This document shows positions 1 through 7,878 of a stretch of 64,000 nt of DNA, piece by piece. Position 1 is the first letter of the stretch. Each line of letters opens with the position of its first letter. Source of the DNA: G942493275 sp942493275 (GTDB lineage Bacteria; Actinomycetota; Coriobacteriia; Anaerosomatales; PHET01); assembly GCA_942493275.1 (NCBI GenBank), contig OW818687.1, forward strand, positions 1-64,000. The letters are read 5' to 3'. The position numbers and the translations under genes are program-made. Below the pieces are notes generated by a model that searched no databases, was not told where the DNA came from, and saw only the letters and a program-made list of their open reading frames with translations.

Positions 1-1907
1 CCGACGAGATCAAGCGGCACTACTCGATCAACCTTTCCCTCGCTCCTGTGGTCCACGATGGTGTGAAGATCAACATCATCGACACCCCGGGCTACGCAGA
101 CTTCATCGGCGATGCGATCGCTGGTATGGAGGCTGCCGAGATGGCGCTCTTCGTCGTCGACGCCGTAGCCGGCCCCCAGGTGCAGACCCACCGACTGTGG
201 AAGATAGCCGGCGACATGGGCATCGCCCGTGCCGTGTTCATCAACCGGCTCGACAAGGAGCACGCGGACTTCGATGCCGTGATGAAGAAGCTGGTCGCAG
301 CCTTCGGTGACCGCGTCGTCCCCGTTCAGCTCCCGATGGGAGTCGAGGCCGACTTCCATGGCGTCGTCGACATCATCCGGATGAAGGCCTACCACCACGA
401 GGCCGACGGCGAGCACATGGATGAGATTCCGGCCGAGTTCGTCGCTGCGGCCGAGGCCGCCCGCGAGCAGCTCGCGGACAAGACCGCCGAGGCCGACGAC
501 GACCTGATGATGAAGTACCTCGAGGGCGAGTCACTCACACAGGAGGATCTCGAGAAGTTGCTCGGCCTCGCGATCGCACAGAGCAAGGTCATCCCCGTCT
601 TCGTCGGCTCCGCGATCAAGATGCAGGGCATCGAGGACCTGATGGACGAGATCGTCACGTTCTTCCCCGAACCCACCGCGCACGGCCCCATGCACACCGT
701 GGACGGCGCCGAGGTTCCGTTCAGCGTCTCAGGGGACTTCTCGGGACACGTGTTCAAGACGTTGTCGGACCCCTACGTAGGCCGCATCTCGTTCGTGAAA
801 GTCGTCTCGGGCACGCTCACGCCCAACAGCGAGGTCATCAACTCGCGCACCACAAAGAAGGAGCGCGTCGCCCACGTCTTCAAGATGATCGGTAAGGAAA
901 CCACCGACATCGACGCGGTTCCCGCGGGTGACATCGCAGTCATCCCGAAGCTCACCGACACGCTGACCAACGACACGCTCTCAGCCAAGGCCGACGTCGA
1001 GTTCAGCCCGCTGCCGCTCCCCGAGCCGCTCTACCCCGTCGCGATCGTCGCCAAGACGAAAGCCGATGAGGACAAGCTCGGAACGGCGCTCAAGCAGATT
1101 GTCGACGAGGACCCGTCTCTCACGCTCCGCCGTGACGACGAGACCCATCAGACGGTCGTCGCCACCATGGGTGACACGGCCGCCGACGTGATCCTCTCTC
1201 GCCTCCACGAGCGCTTCCACGTCGAGGCCGAGACCATCGAACTGCGCATCCCTTACCGGGAGACCATCCGAAAGACCGCGTCAGCGCAGGGCCGTCACAA
1301 GAAGCAGACCGGCGGTTCGGGCCAGTTCGCGGACTGCTGGCTGCGCATCGAGCCCAACCCCGGCGGCGGCTACGAGTTCAAGGATGAGATCGTGGGCGGC
1401 AAGATCTCGAAGCCCTACATCGTCGCAATCGACAAGGGCATCCAAGACACCATGGTCCACGGTGCGATCGCGGGCTACCCGGTCCAGGACGTACGGGTCG
1501 CCGTCTTCGACGGCTCGATGCACGCGGTCGACTCGAACGAGATGGCGTTCAAGACGGCGGCTCGCATCGGCTTCCGTGCCGCCGCCGAGCAGGCCGATCC
1601 CGTCATCCTTGAGCCGATCGCGACGCTCGTCATCGACGTCCCCGATCAGTTCGCGGGCGCGGTCATGGGCGACATCAGCTCGATTCGCGGACGCGTGCTG
1701 GGTATGGACGCCCCCGAAACCGGTCACCAGGTCATCAAGGCGCAGGTCCCGTACGCCGAAGTGGTGCGCTACTCGCCTCACCTGCGCGCAATCACAAGCG
1801 GCACCGGCACCTACACCATCTCGATCGACTCCTACGAGCAGGTTCCCGTCGACATCCAGAAGAAGCTCGTCGAGACCTACCAGAAGGAGCGAGCTGAAGG
1901 GCACTAG
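1..1907 (+). CDS. Elongation factor G-like GTPase, 5'-truncated by the window edge
   Basis: The open frame runs from base 3 to the TAG at 1905-1907, about 634 residues. It is already inside the G domain at the left edge (DEIKRHYSINLSLAPV precedes the first GTG), so the true start and the P-loop lie outside the window. The visible part has the switch-II/G3 motif DTPGYADF and G4 NRLDKE, followed by domain II and the elongation-factor C-terminal domains. The full protein would be close to the roughly 690-700 residues of EF-G family members. It matches the EF-G-like paralogue group (EF-G2 type) rather than clearly being the canonical translocase. No ribosomal protein genes are visible beside it, which fits a paralogue. 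It would bind GTP and the ribosome; its exact role is unknown. A strong hairpin and a tRNA gene follow. Confidence 0.85.
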   Translation, partial: DEIKRHYSINLSLAPVVHDGVKINIIDTPGYADFIGDAIAGMEAAEMALFVVDAVAGPQVQTHRLWKIAGDMGIARAVFINRLDKEHADFDAVMKKLVAAFGDRVVPVQLPMGVEADFHGVVDIIRMKAYHHEADGEHMDEIPAEFVAAAEAAREQLADKTAEADDDLMMKYLEGESLTQEDLEKLLGLAIAQSKVIPVFVGSAIKMQGIEDLMDEIVTFFPEPTAHGPMHTVDGAEVPFSVSGDFSGHVFKTLSDPYVGRISFVKVVSGTLTPNSEVINSRTTKKERVAHVFKMIGKETTDIDAVPAGDIAVIPKLTDTLTNDTLSAKADVEFSPLPLPEPLYPVAIVAKTKADEDKLGTALKQIVDEDPSLTLRRDDETHQTVVATMGDTAADVILSRLHERFHVEAETIELRIPYRETIRKTASAQGRHKKQTGGSGQFADCWLRIEPNPGGGYEFKDEIVGGKISKPYIVAIDKGIQDTMVHGAIAGYPVQDVRVAVFDGSMHAVDSNEMAFKTAARIGFRAAAEQADPVILEPIATLVIDVPDQFAGAVMGDISSIRGRVLGMDAPETGHQVIKAQVPYAEVVRYSPHLRAITSGTGTYTISIDSYEQVPVDIQKKLVETYQKERAEGH

Positions 1908-1930
1908 CCCGCAGATCCACACCGAACAGA

Positions 1931-1960
1931 GAGGACCCGGTCGAAAGCGACCGGGTCCTC
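1931..1960 (+). terminator. Hairpin after the EF-G-like gene
   Basis: A perfect 13-bp inverted repeat (1931-1943 with 1948-1960, loop AAAG) sits 24 nt after the stop codon. There is no long T-run. It lies between convergent EF-G-like and tRNA-Arg genes and could serve both strands. Confidence 0.7.
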
Positions 1961-1971
1961 CTGGTTTCGAA

Positions 1972-2047
1972 TGGTGCCCCCTGCAGGATTCGAACCTGCG
2001 GCCTTCTGCTCCGGAGGCAGACGCTCTATCCACTGAGCTAAGAGGGC
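1972..2047 (-). tRNA. tRNA-Arg (anticodon CCG)
   Basis: Read on the minus strand, a 76-nt cloverleaf is visible. The acceptor GCCCTCT pairs with AGGGGGC (one G-U). The T arm is GCAGG-TTCGAAT-CCTGC. The anticodon stem is TCTGC/GCAGA with loop CTCCGGA, giving CCG, which decodes CGG arginine. Discriminator A and a genomically encoded CCA are present. Confidence 0.95.
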
Positions 2048-2153
2048 GTGCGCTGAGCGCGAGAACGCACTCTATCATACCCCCCGGCCGGCACCAACGG
2101 GACCGTACCGACTACGCTATGCTGATGGCGTCGCCACGGCACCAAGGAGCCTC

Positions 2154-3059
2154 ATGACCTCCGAGCAAAGAACGCTCGTCATCGCGAACCCGGCTGCGCG
2201 TCACGGCGAGACCGAGGCCTTGCTGCCGGTCGTCCGCCAGCTTCTGCACAACCTCCCGCACGAGATGGTGCTCACCGAGCGCATGGGGCACGCCACCGAA
2301 CTCGCCGCCGCTGCCCGGGACTACGATCTCGTGGTCGCACTGGGCGGAGACGGCACGGTGCACGAGGTTCTCAACGGACTGATGTCGATCGCCGCCGATG
2401 CTCGTCCCGCACTCGGACTCCTCCCCACCGGCTCCGGCAACGACACGCGCCGGACGCTGGGCGTCTCGGAAGATCTCACGCAGGCCTCGCTCGTCCTGGC
2501 GACCGGCGAGAGACGCCGTTTCGACGTGGGCGTGTGCAACGGCGTCTACTTCAACAACAGCTTCGCCGCGGGACTTGACGCGAAGGTCACGGCCAAGGCG
2601 GTTGAGTTCAAGATCACGAAGCAGCGCACGGGACTGTGGCTCTACCTCACAGCGCTCCTGCACGTACTGTTCAACGAGCTCGAGGCGTTCGACCTCGAGA
2701 TCAGCTTCGACGGCGAGCCGGCGACGCATCACGACACGCTCATCGTCGCGGTCACGCAGGGACCCACCTATGGCGGAGGGTTCTTCATCACCCCCGACGC
2801 CATCGCAGACGACGGACTCTTCGACGTGTGCATGATCGATCCGCTGTCCCTCATGCAGGCGTTGGCCAGGCTGCCTTTCGTGGTAGTCGGCAAACACACG
2901 AAGATGAAGCCGGTCCACATGAGCCGGCACCGGTCGTTGACTATCGTGGCCAATCGCCCCGTCCCCGCCCAGATCGACGGCGAGGTTCTGCTGGAGAGCC
3001 GCTACGTCATCGAGATGCTGCCCGGCGCCATCGAGTGCGTCGTTCCGAGGAGGACGTGA
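2154..3059 (+). CDS. Diacylglycerol kinase family lipid kinase (YegS/BmrU type), copy 1
   Basis: This 301-residue cytosolic protein belongs to the DAGK catalytic family. It carries the nucleotide-binding GGDGT motif at residues 64-68 and PTGSGND at about 91-97, both diagnostic of the fold. A sequence AAGGAG lies upstream of the ATG at 2154. The family phosphorylates lipid substrates (diacylglycerol, sphingoid bases or related alcohols) using ATP; the substrate here cannot be read from sequence. It ends two bases before plsY, so the two genes almost certainly form an operon and link lipid phosphorylation to glycerolipid synthesis. A second family member lies at 35727-36650. Confidence 0.88.
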   Translation: MTSEQRTLVIANPAARHGETEALLPVVRQLLHNLPHEMVLTERMGHATELAAAARDYDLVVALGGDGTVHEVLNGLMSIAADARPALGLLPTGSGNDTRRTLGVSEDLTQASLVLATGERRRFDVGVCNGVYFNNSFAAGLDAKVTAKAVEFKITKQRTGLWLYLTALLHVLFNELEAFDLEISFDGEPATHHDTLIVAVTQGPTYGGGFFITPDAIADDGLFDVCMIDPLSLMQALARLPFVVVGKHTKMKPVHMSRHRSLTIVANRPVPAQIDGEVLLESRYVIEMLPGAIECVVPRRT

Positions 3060-3061
3060 CG

Positions 3062-3778
3062 ATGAGCGACCTCTTGGCGATAGTCGCGGCGTTCGCCGCC
3101 GCCTATCTCATCGGATCCATCCCGTCGGCCTACATCATCGTTCGCGCGGTCACGGGCGAAGACGTCACAGAACACGGGAGCGGCAACGTCGGTGCCATGA
3201 ACGTGCGCCGTTCCACCGGTTCATGGGCGTGGTTCGTCGTGGCGATGGTGTCCGACGCAATGAAGGGGTTCGTCCCCACGCTCGCCGCGAAGTTCATAGT
3301 CGTGGGTGCCGCGGGCTACTCGGCGGCGTTCGTGCCTTGGGGGACGACGCTGGAGTCGGTCAGCGTCGAATGGTGGCGCGTCGGAATGCCGTGGGTTCCG
3401 ATGGCCGCCGTTGCGGGCGCGGTGGTCGGGCACAACTACTCGTGCTGGATGGCCGTCATCAAGAGGCACTTCGCGCGCACGGGCAAGGGATTGGCGACCG
3501 GCGGCGGCGCGTTGCTCGCCTACGACTGGCGCTACTTCGTGATCGTCGTGGTGGTTGGACTCACGACCATCGCGATCACCCGCTACATGATGGCCGGCCA
3601 GGTGGCGGCCGCCATCTCGCTTCCGGTCGGCGCGATCGTGCTCGACTCACCTGACTGGCCGTTCGCGCTGGCGATGGGGGCCGTGGTCTACGCGGCCCAC
3701 CACAAGCGCTTCATCGGCATGCTTCGCGGGCAAGAGCCGAAGCTCTACATCAACGACCGCATGGGGCCGAGGGGCTAG
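3062..3778 (+). CDS. plsY: Acyl-phosphate:glycerol-3-phosphate acyltransferase PlsY
   Basis: This 238-residue integral membrane enzyme transfers an acyl group from acyl-phosphate to sn-glycerol-3-phosphate, the first step of phospholipid synthesis. The three signature motifs are visible: GSGNVGAMN near residue 40, a GHNYSCW loop in the middle, and RTGKGLATGGG near residue 140. There are about five hydrophobic segments. The frame is open further upstream, but the ATG at 3062 is chosen because it follows the upstream kinase stop by 2 nt, has GAGGAGG in front, and gives the standard family N-terminus (hydrophobic helix, then IGSIPSAYI). Confidence 0.93.
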   Translation: MSDLLAIVAAFAAAYLIGSIPSAYIIVRAVTGEDVTEHGSGNVGAMNVRRSTGSWAWFVVAMVSDAMKGFVPTLAAKFIVVGAAGYSAAFVPWGTTLESVSVEWWRVGMPWVPMAAVAGAVVGHNYSCWMAVIKRHFARTGKGLATGGGALLAYDWRYFVIVVVVGLTTIAITRYMMAGQVAAAISLPVGAIVLDSPDWPFALAMGAVVYAAHHKRFIGMLRGQEPKLYINDRMGPRG

Positions 3779-3791
3779 TGCCGGAAACGTC

Positions 3792-3823
3792 GAGAGGGCC
3801 GGGGAACGCTCCCCGGCCCTCTC
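3792..3823. terminator. Bidirectional terminator between plsY and the ferredoxin genes
   Basis: A perfect 13-bp GC-rich inverted repeat (3792-3804 with 3811-3823, six-base loop) lies between two convergent transcription units: plsY on the plus strand and the ferredoxin genes on the minus strand. Confidence 0.8.
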
Positions 3824-3846
3824 GCTACATTCGGTTGTGGTGCGAA

Positions 3847-4020
3847 CTACATGCTGATGGCGCTGTTCGGGCACGCATCCACGCAGATGCCACACTCGGT
3901 GCAGTCATCCGGGCGGTTCAGCTCGGCGATGGCGCCGAGGTCGTAGCAGCTCTGGGGGCACTCATCGACACAGATGCCGCATGCGGTGCACGCGTTCTCA
4001 TCAACGACGGGAAGAGACAT
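3847..4020 (-). CDS. 2[4Fe-4S] ferredoxin, 57 residues (copy 2)
   Basis: This small electron carrier would be missed by a 60-residue cut-off. Translated from the ATG at 4020 it begins MSLPVVDENACTACGICVDE. It carries two CxxCxxCxxxCP clusters, at about residues 11-21 and 40-51, the classic clostridial-type 2[4Fe-4S] pattern, and stops at TAG. AAAGGA precedes the ATG. It follows the closely similar ferredoxin at 4119-4295 in the same direction, a tandem duplication. Its low-potential electron partners are not evident; the upstream thiol-pathway-like genes and the hydrogenase are possible partners only by inference. Confidence 0.9.
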   Translation of the reverse strand: MSLPVVDENACTACGICVDECPQSCYDLGAIAELNRPDDCTECGICVDACPNSAISM

Positions 4021-4118
4021 TTCCGGGTCCTTTCACGCGGGAAGCTACCGTCGGCTTCGCAGGTCGGTGAATCATACTCCCTCGAAAGCGACCCCGCAAC
4101 GCGCGCGCGATGGCCGGA

Positions 4119-4295
4119 TCAGCTCATCGAGATGGCGCCGCTCGGACAGGCATCCACGCAGATACCGCACTCGGTGCAGTCGTCGGGGCGCGCCATCTGA
4201 GCGGTGGCGACCAAGTCATAGCAGCCGTTTGGGCACTCATCCACGCAGGTTCCGCACGCCGAGCACGTATCGCTATCGACCGTAGGGACTGACAT
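4119..4295 (-). CDS. 2[4Fe-4S] ferredoxin, 58 residues (copy 1)
   Basis: The frame is open for 71 codons, but the ATG at 4295 (protein MSVPTVDSDTCSACG) is chosen because GAGGAG lies just upstream and the family N-terminus starts there. Two CxxCxxCxxxCP motifs bind two [4Fe-4S] clusters. It differs from copy 2 mainly in the linker between clusters. It lies 84 nt after the BshC-like gene and about 100 nt before the second ferredoxin, so it is likely the penultimate gene of a minus-strand operon starting at OsmC. Confidence 0.9.
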   Translation of the reverse strand: MSVPTVDSDTCSACGTCVDECPNGCYDLVATAQMARPDDCTECGICVDACPSGAISMS

Positions 4296-4379
4296 CTGCT
4301 CCTCCTCACCGAGACGCGAGGAGAGCCCCCGCATCCATACTGGCGTCGCGGCGGTACTTCGACGCGGACCGGCTCACTC

Positions 4380-5951
4380 CTACCGGACCTTGTCCGCGAC
4401 TTCCATCGGCGACCAGAAGCAGAACGGGTACGTGCGGTCGGTCAGGATCTCTGACGCGGCCAGTTGTGACTCCAGCGACGCGAGTTCCGACTCCCACTGC
4501 GACCTCAACGGAGCGATGATCTCCGCGAGCTCGGCGTTGACCTCCCGGATGCGCGCTCCGAGCGACTTCTTGTCGGCGTCGGGCTGCGCGATCCGCCCCA
4601 CGAGCGCCGCCTTCTCGGTGGCCAGAGACGCAGCGCGGGCCTGCTCCTGAGAGGATTCGAACTCGACCTCGGCCAACAACGCATCGGGGTTGTGCGTGAG
4701 CCGGTTCAACCGCTCCCGCGCCTCCGACACCTCGTCTTCGGTGACCACGTGCACGCCGAGCGGCAGGAACATCGTGATGGACGCGACGGTGAACGCCGGC
4801 GGCTCCACCCCCCAGTACCTGCGGATCAAGCCGTCGGTGACCCTGTCGTACCGTCCGCCGCCGACGCCGTGGATGAACAGGTCGCAGCAGAAGGTGCGCA
4901 CGTAGAGCGTGAGCGCGAGGGCCTTGGGCGCGACGACAAACTCGGCGCCAGACAGCGCCTCCGCGCTCGCGCATACGTCGGTGCCCAGCGAGATGATCTC
5001 GGCGCCCTCCGAGACGAGCAGCACCTCGTCTCCGCTCCGCCGCGCATACACCGGCGTCCGGCGCGCGCCGGACAGCAGCCACAGCGGCAGTTCCACGTCG
5101 CCGTCGATACGGAGGTCCGGGAAAGGCTGGGCGGCCGACCTGGTCTTGTGGATCGCACGATACTCGGCGAGCTCGGCGTTGTAGGCGGTCGCGAACTCCT
5201 CAGCGCGAAACGCGAGCTCCCCGACGAAGTGCAGCCAGCCGTCGCCTCGAGACAACCGAGTGACCGGCAGTTCGAGGTAGTCCGTGCCCGCTGATGCCTC
5301 GTACCGGCGCCGGGCGAAGGTCACGAGTTCCGCGAGGTTGCGCGCATCGGCCGACGCTGCTCGGAGCTCCTCGCAGAAGCCGGCAAAATGGCGGCGCACG
5401 GCCGGCGCGGAGAGCGAGGCCAGCATCTCATCGGAGGACTCACAAAAGACCGTCAGGTCCGCCGCCGAGGGCACCTGCGCGAACGCGTAACAGGAGTCGG
5501 GTGTACCCAGCGCCAAGTACTGCTTGCACCGCTCGACACCGGGAGTCATGCACGGCGAGGTGACCGCCACCGCATCGAAGCCGTCCGAATCCACGACGAC
5601 GTCCACCGCCGCGGCCCCCGTCTCATCGGACAGACGCTGAAGCAAGAAGTCCTTCACCCACACGCCTGGGTGATAGAGCTCGGGCTGATGGCCGGTTGCG
5701 ACTATCAGCGCCTCTGTGTCACCGGCCTCCTTGACCGGCACTCCCATCCGCGCCGAGAACTCACTCGCGTCCGCGAGGAACGCGGCGCGAGCCGCACGCC
5801 TCATCTCCGAGACAGGCATGCCCGCCACTGAGAAGTCCCACTCTCCGCTGCGACGCCTGTTCTCGGCAATGAGCCCGCTCCACTCGGAGAAGTCAGGGCG
5901 TGCGAGAAGCTCGCCGTGGCCCATTGGAAGCTGCGGTCGCTTGAGGACCAT
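4380..5951 (-). CDS. BshC-like putative cysteine ligase (bacillithiol-type), 523 residues
   Basis: This protein resembles BshC, the enzyme that adds cysteine to glucosaminyl-malate in bacillithiol synthesis. Supporting features are its length (BshC is about 540), a TGHQPELYHPG segment at residues 86-96 comparable to the TGQQ-type loop of BshC, a Rossmann-like N-terminal half, and a coiled-coil region at about 420-500 before a conserved-looking C-terminal end. It starts 3 nt after a PIG-L deacetylase gene, the usual BshB partner. The similarity is remote and no profile search could be run; it could instead be a related ligase for another thiol. Actinomycetes normally make mycothiol with a CysS-like MshC, so this call is of interest. 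Confidence 0.5.
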   Translation of the reverse strand: MVLKRPQLPMGHGELLARPDFSEWSGLIAENRRRSGEWDFSVAGMPVSEMRRAARAAFLADASEFSARMGVPVKEAGDTEALIVATGHQPELYHPGVWVKDFLLQRLSDETGAAAVDVVVDSDGFDAVAVTSPCMTPGVERCKQYLALGTPDSCYAFAQVPSAADLTVFCESSDEMLASLSAPAVRRHFAGFCEELRAASADARNLAELVTFARRRYEASAGTDYLELPVTRLSRGDGWLHFVGELAFRAEEFATAYNAELAEYRAIHKTRSAAQPFPDLRIDGDVELPLWLLSGARRTPVYARRSGDEVLLVSEGAEIISLGTDVCASAEALSGAEFVVAPKALALTLYVRTFCCDLFIHGVGGGRYDRVTDGLIRRYWGVEPPAFTVASITMFLPLGVHVVTEDEVSEARERLNRLTHNPDALLAEVEFESSQEQARAASLATEKAALVGRIAQPDADKKSLGARIREVNAELAEIIAPLRSQWESELASLESQLAASEILTDRTYPFCFWSPMEVADKVR

Positions 5952-5954
5952 GGC

Positions 5955-6647
5955 TCAGAGCACCCGGTCCGGACCGTCGAGAGCGATGGGCTCGAGCGAG
6001 AAGAAGGGCTCCCCCGCCGAGACGTTCGCCATAGCGCCCCACATGCCCGCCATCTGCTCCATCATCGGAATCACCGAAACGTTCTTGGTGTTGATGACGA
6101 ACTGAGATTCGTAGGCGCGAAGTGCTTCCATCTTCACGGCCAAGTGCTCGGTGACATCCACGACGAAGGTCGGCTCGGCGAGAATGCGCTGGTGAACCGC
6201 CATGTAGCGGAATACGCGCGCCGGGTAGAACGGCTCGCCAGCCATGTCGGTCTTGGTGAACTTGGCGTAGAAGCGGGCACCGAGAGCAATCTGAGCGGCC
6301 GCGACGTGATCCGGGTGTGCGTCAACGGGGTACGGCACGAACAGCATCCGAGGACGCCACTCGCGAAGCACCTCGGCGAGCGCGGTACGCGGCTCGATCC
6401 CGTCGAACAGGTAGCGGTTCGGAAGTCCCAGGTTGCGTCTGCCGGCGACGCCGAGAATGTCGGCTGCGGCAGCCGACTCGCGAGCGCGGATCTCGGGCGT
6501 CCCAAACGGAGTTGGCTCGCCGTTGGTGAGGTCGACGATGCCGACGCGCAGCCCCTGACTCGCCATCTTGGCGACCGTCGCCCCCATCCCGATCTCGACG
6601 TCGTCGGGGTGTGCGCCCACACAGACCGCATCGAACGGTGTGCTCAT
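5955..6647 (-). CDS. PIG-L family GlcNAc-type deacetylase (BshB-like)
   Basis: This 230-residue protein belongs to the zinc-dependent LmbE/PIG-L deacetylase family, which includes BshB (bacillithiol) and MshB (mycothiol). The first metal-binding motif AHPDD is at residues 12-16 and the second, HPDH, is near 108. It would remove the acetyl group from an N-acetylglucosaminyl conjugate in the cytosol. It is tightly packed between the GT2 gene upstream (0-nt gap) and the BshC-like gene downstream (3-nt gap), which supports a shared pathway. The exact acceptor (malate, inositol or other) cannot be told from sequence. Confidence 0.75.
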   Translation of the reverse strand: MSTPFDAVCVGAHPDDVEIGMGATVAKMASQGLRVGIVDLTNGEPTPFGTPEIRARESAAAADILGVAGRRNLGLPNRYLFDGIEPRTALAEVLREWRPRMLFVPYPVDAHPDHVAAAQIALGARFYAKFTKTDMAGEPFYPARVFRYMAVHQRILAEPTFVVDVTEHLAVKMEALRAYESQFVINTKNVSVIPMMEQMAGMWGAMANVSAGEPFFSLEPIALDGPDRVL

Positions 6648-7343
6648 TTACTCAGCCTCCAAGGCCTTGGTCCACACGCTCTCGTAGTAGGCGAAACGTG
6701 CCTCCGGATCGTCGAGGGCAGCCCCAAAGCTGCGGTCGCGGTCGCAGTAGATGCGCTCCACCGCGATCTCTCGCACGTCGAGCCCGCACTTCCACGCCTT
6801 CGCCCACAGCTCGAGCGGCATCGCGTACCCCGGCTCGTCGAGTCGGATGCACTCAAGTGCCGCGAGCCGATAGGCCTTGAAGCCGCAAAAGGCATCGGTC
6901 AGGCTCCATCCGGTCACGTCGTTGATGCGGGAGGTGATCCTGGCGTTGATCTCACGCCGGTCGCGCGGGGCCTCCCCCGTCGTGCCGCTGGTGGGCAGAT
7001 ACCTGCTCCCGGAGATGATGTCTCCGCCGCGAGCGAGCTCAGCGAGGAACTCGGGAATGTGCGCCGGCTCGTGCTGCCCGTCGCAGTCCATCGTCACCAC
7101 GTGCTCGAAACCCAACTGGCGCGCGACGTCGAAGCCGATTCTCAGCGCGCATCCGTAGCCACAGTTGTGATCGAGTCGCACGATCGCCACGTCGTCGCGC
7201 GCCGCAAGTACGCACGACGTTCCATCCGTCGAACCATCGTCGACGACGACGATCTCGCCTTCGAACTTCTCACGGACTGCGTCAAGGACGGCTCCGACCG
7301 TCTCGGCCTCGTTGTAGACCGGCATGAGGACTACGTCGCTCAC
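6648..7343 (-). CDS. Family 2 glycosyltransferase (dolichyl-phosphate-mannose synthase-like)
   Basis: The GT2 nucleotide-sugar fold is clear: an MPVYNEAETVG N-terminus, a VVDDGSTDGT motif and a catalytic-type DCDGQH motif. The protein is about 231 residues with no membrane segment, so it is a soluble transferase. The frame is open to 7394, but the GTG at 7343 is preferred: GGAGG lies about 12 nt upstream and the OsmC stop is at 7348, giving a 4-nt gap. An alternative GTG at 7355 has the Shine-Dalgarno sequence directly against it. The sugar donor and acceptor are unknown. It is not a BshA-type GT4 enzyme, so if a bacillithiol-like thiol is made, its first step is encoded elsewhere or differs. 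Confidence 0.8.
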   Translation of the reverse strand: MSDVVLMPVYNEAETVGAVLDAVREKFEGEIVVVDDGSTDGTSCVLAARDDVAIVRLDHNCGYGCALRIGFDVARQLGFEHVVTMDCDGQHEPAHIPEFLAELARGGDIISGSRYLPTSGTTGEAPRDRREINARITSRINDVTGWSLTDAFCGFKAYRLAALECIRLDEPGYAMPLELWAKAWKCGLDVREIAVERIYCDRDRSFGAALDDPEARFAYYESVWTKALEAE

Positions 7344-7347
7344 CGAG

Positions 7348-7806
7348 TCACTCACCCTCCGAGAAGAGCGGTGTTCCCGCCGGACGAGCCTCAACGACCC
7401 GGAACGAGCTGCTCACCGTGACCTGGTCTCCGAGCATCCCCTTGACCGCACAGTACTTCTCTTCGGAGAGTTGGATGGCTCGGGCGACCGCCTCCGCCGA
7501 GACGCCGTAACCGGTGACCACATACTCGACGGCCATCTCGGTGTAGATCTTGGGCTGCTCGTCGGTGCGCTGGGTACCGTGGACGATCACCTCGATGTCC
7601 CTGACGTCCTGCCGCTTCTTCTCCAGTACGGCGATGACGTCCATCGCGGTGCAACCCGCGAGCCCGTGGAGGACGAGCTCCACCGGACGAATGCCCGTAC
7701 CCTCGCCGTTGTACTCCGGTCGCGCATCCATGACGACCGAGTGCCCCGCCGAGTCGACGCCGACGAGCTGCCTTCGCCCGGTGAGTCTCACGCGTGCGAC
7801 GTCCAT
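7348..7806 (-). CDS. OsmC/Ohr-family peroxide-handling protein
   Basis: This 152-residue protein is in the OsmC-like family. Both redox-active cysteines are in their usual settings: GLAGCTAMD near residue 52 and EKYCAVKGML near 117. Members reduce organic hydroperoxides with a thiol or dihydrolipoyl donor. The frame runs 33 bases further, but the ATG at 7806 follows GGGAGGAGAGCAC and gives the family N-terminus. It is the first gene of a minus-strand run continuing through GT2, PIG-L and the BshC-like gene, consistent with a thiol/redox function. Confidence 0.85.
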   Translation of the reverse strand: MDVARVRLTGRRQLVGVDSAGHSVVMDARPEYNGEGTGIRPVELVLHGLAGCTAMDVIAVLEKKRQDVRDIEVIVHGTQRTDEQPKIYTEMAVEYVVTGYGVSAEAVARAIQLSEEKYCAVKGMLGDQVTVSSSFRVVEARPAGTPLFSEGE

Positions 7807-7828
7807 GTGCTCTCCTCCCAAATGACGA

Positions 7829-7847
7829 CGGGCCCGCATGGGGCCCG
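7829..7847 (-). terminator. Hairpin after the PilT-like gene
   Basis: A perfect 7-bp GC stem (7829-7835 with 7841-7847, loop GCATG) lies between the receiver-PilT gene and OsmC, both on the minus strand. It may separate the two transcripts. Confidence 0.5.
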
Positions 7848-7878
7848 CCGGTGCGTTGCTCCGTGTGTGATCGGCGCC

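Noticed and set aside
5916..7421. 501-codon plus-strand open frame over PIG-L and GT2
   Set aside because: It is a GC-rich shadow of clear minus-strand genes, low in protein-like motifs and high in Arg/His/Leu.
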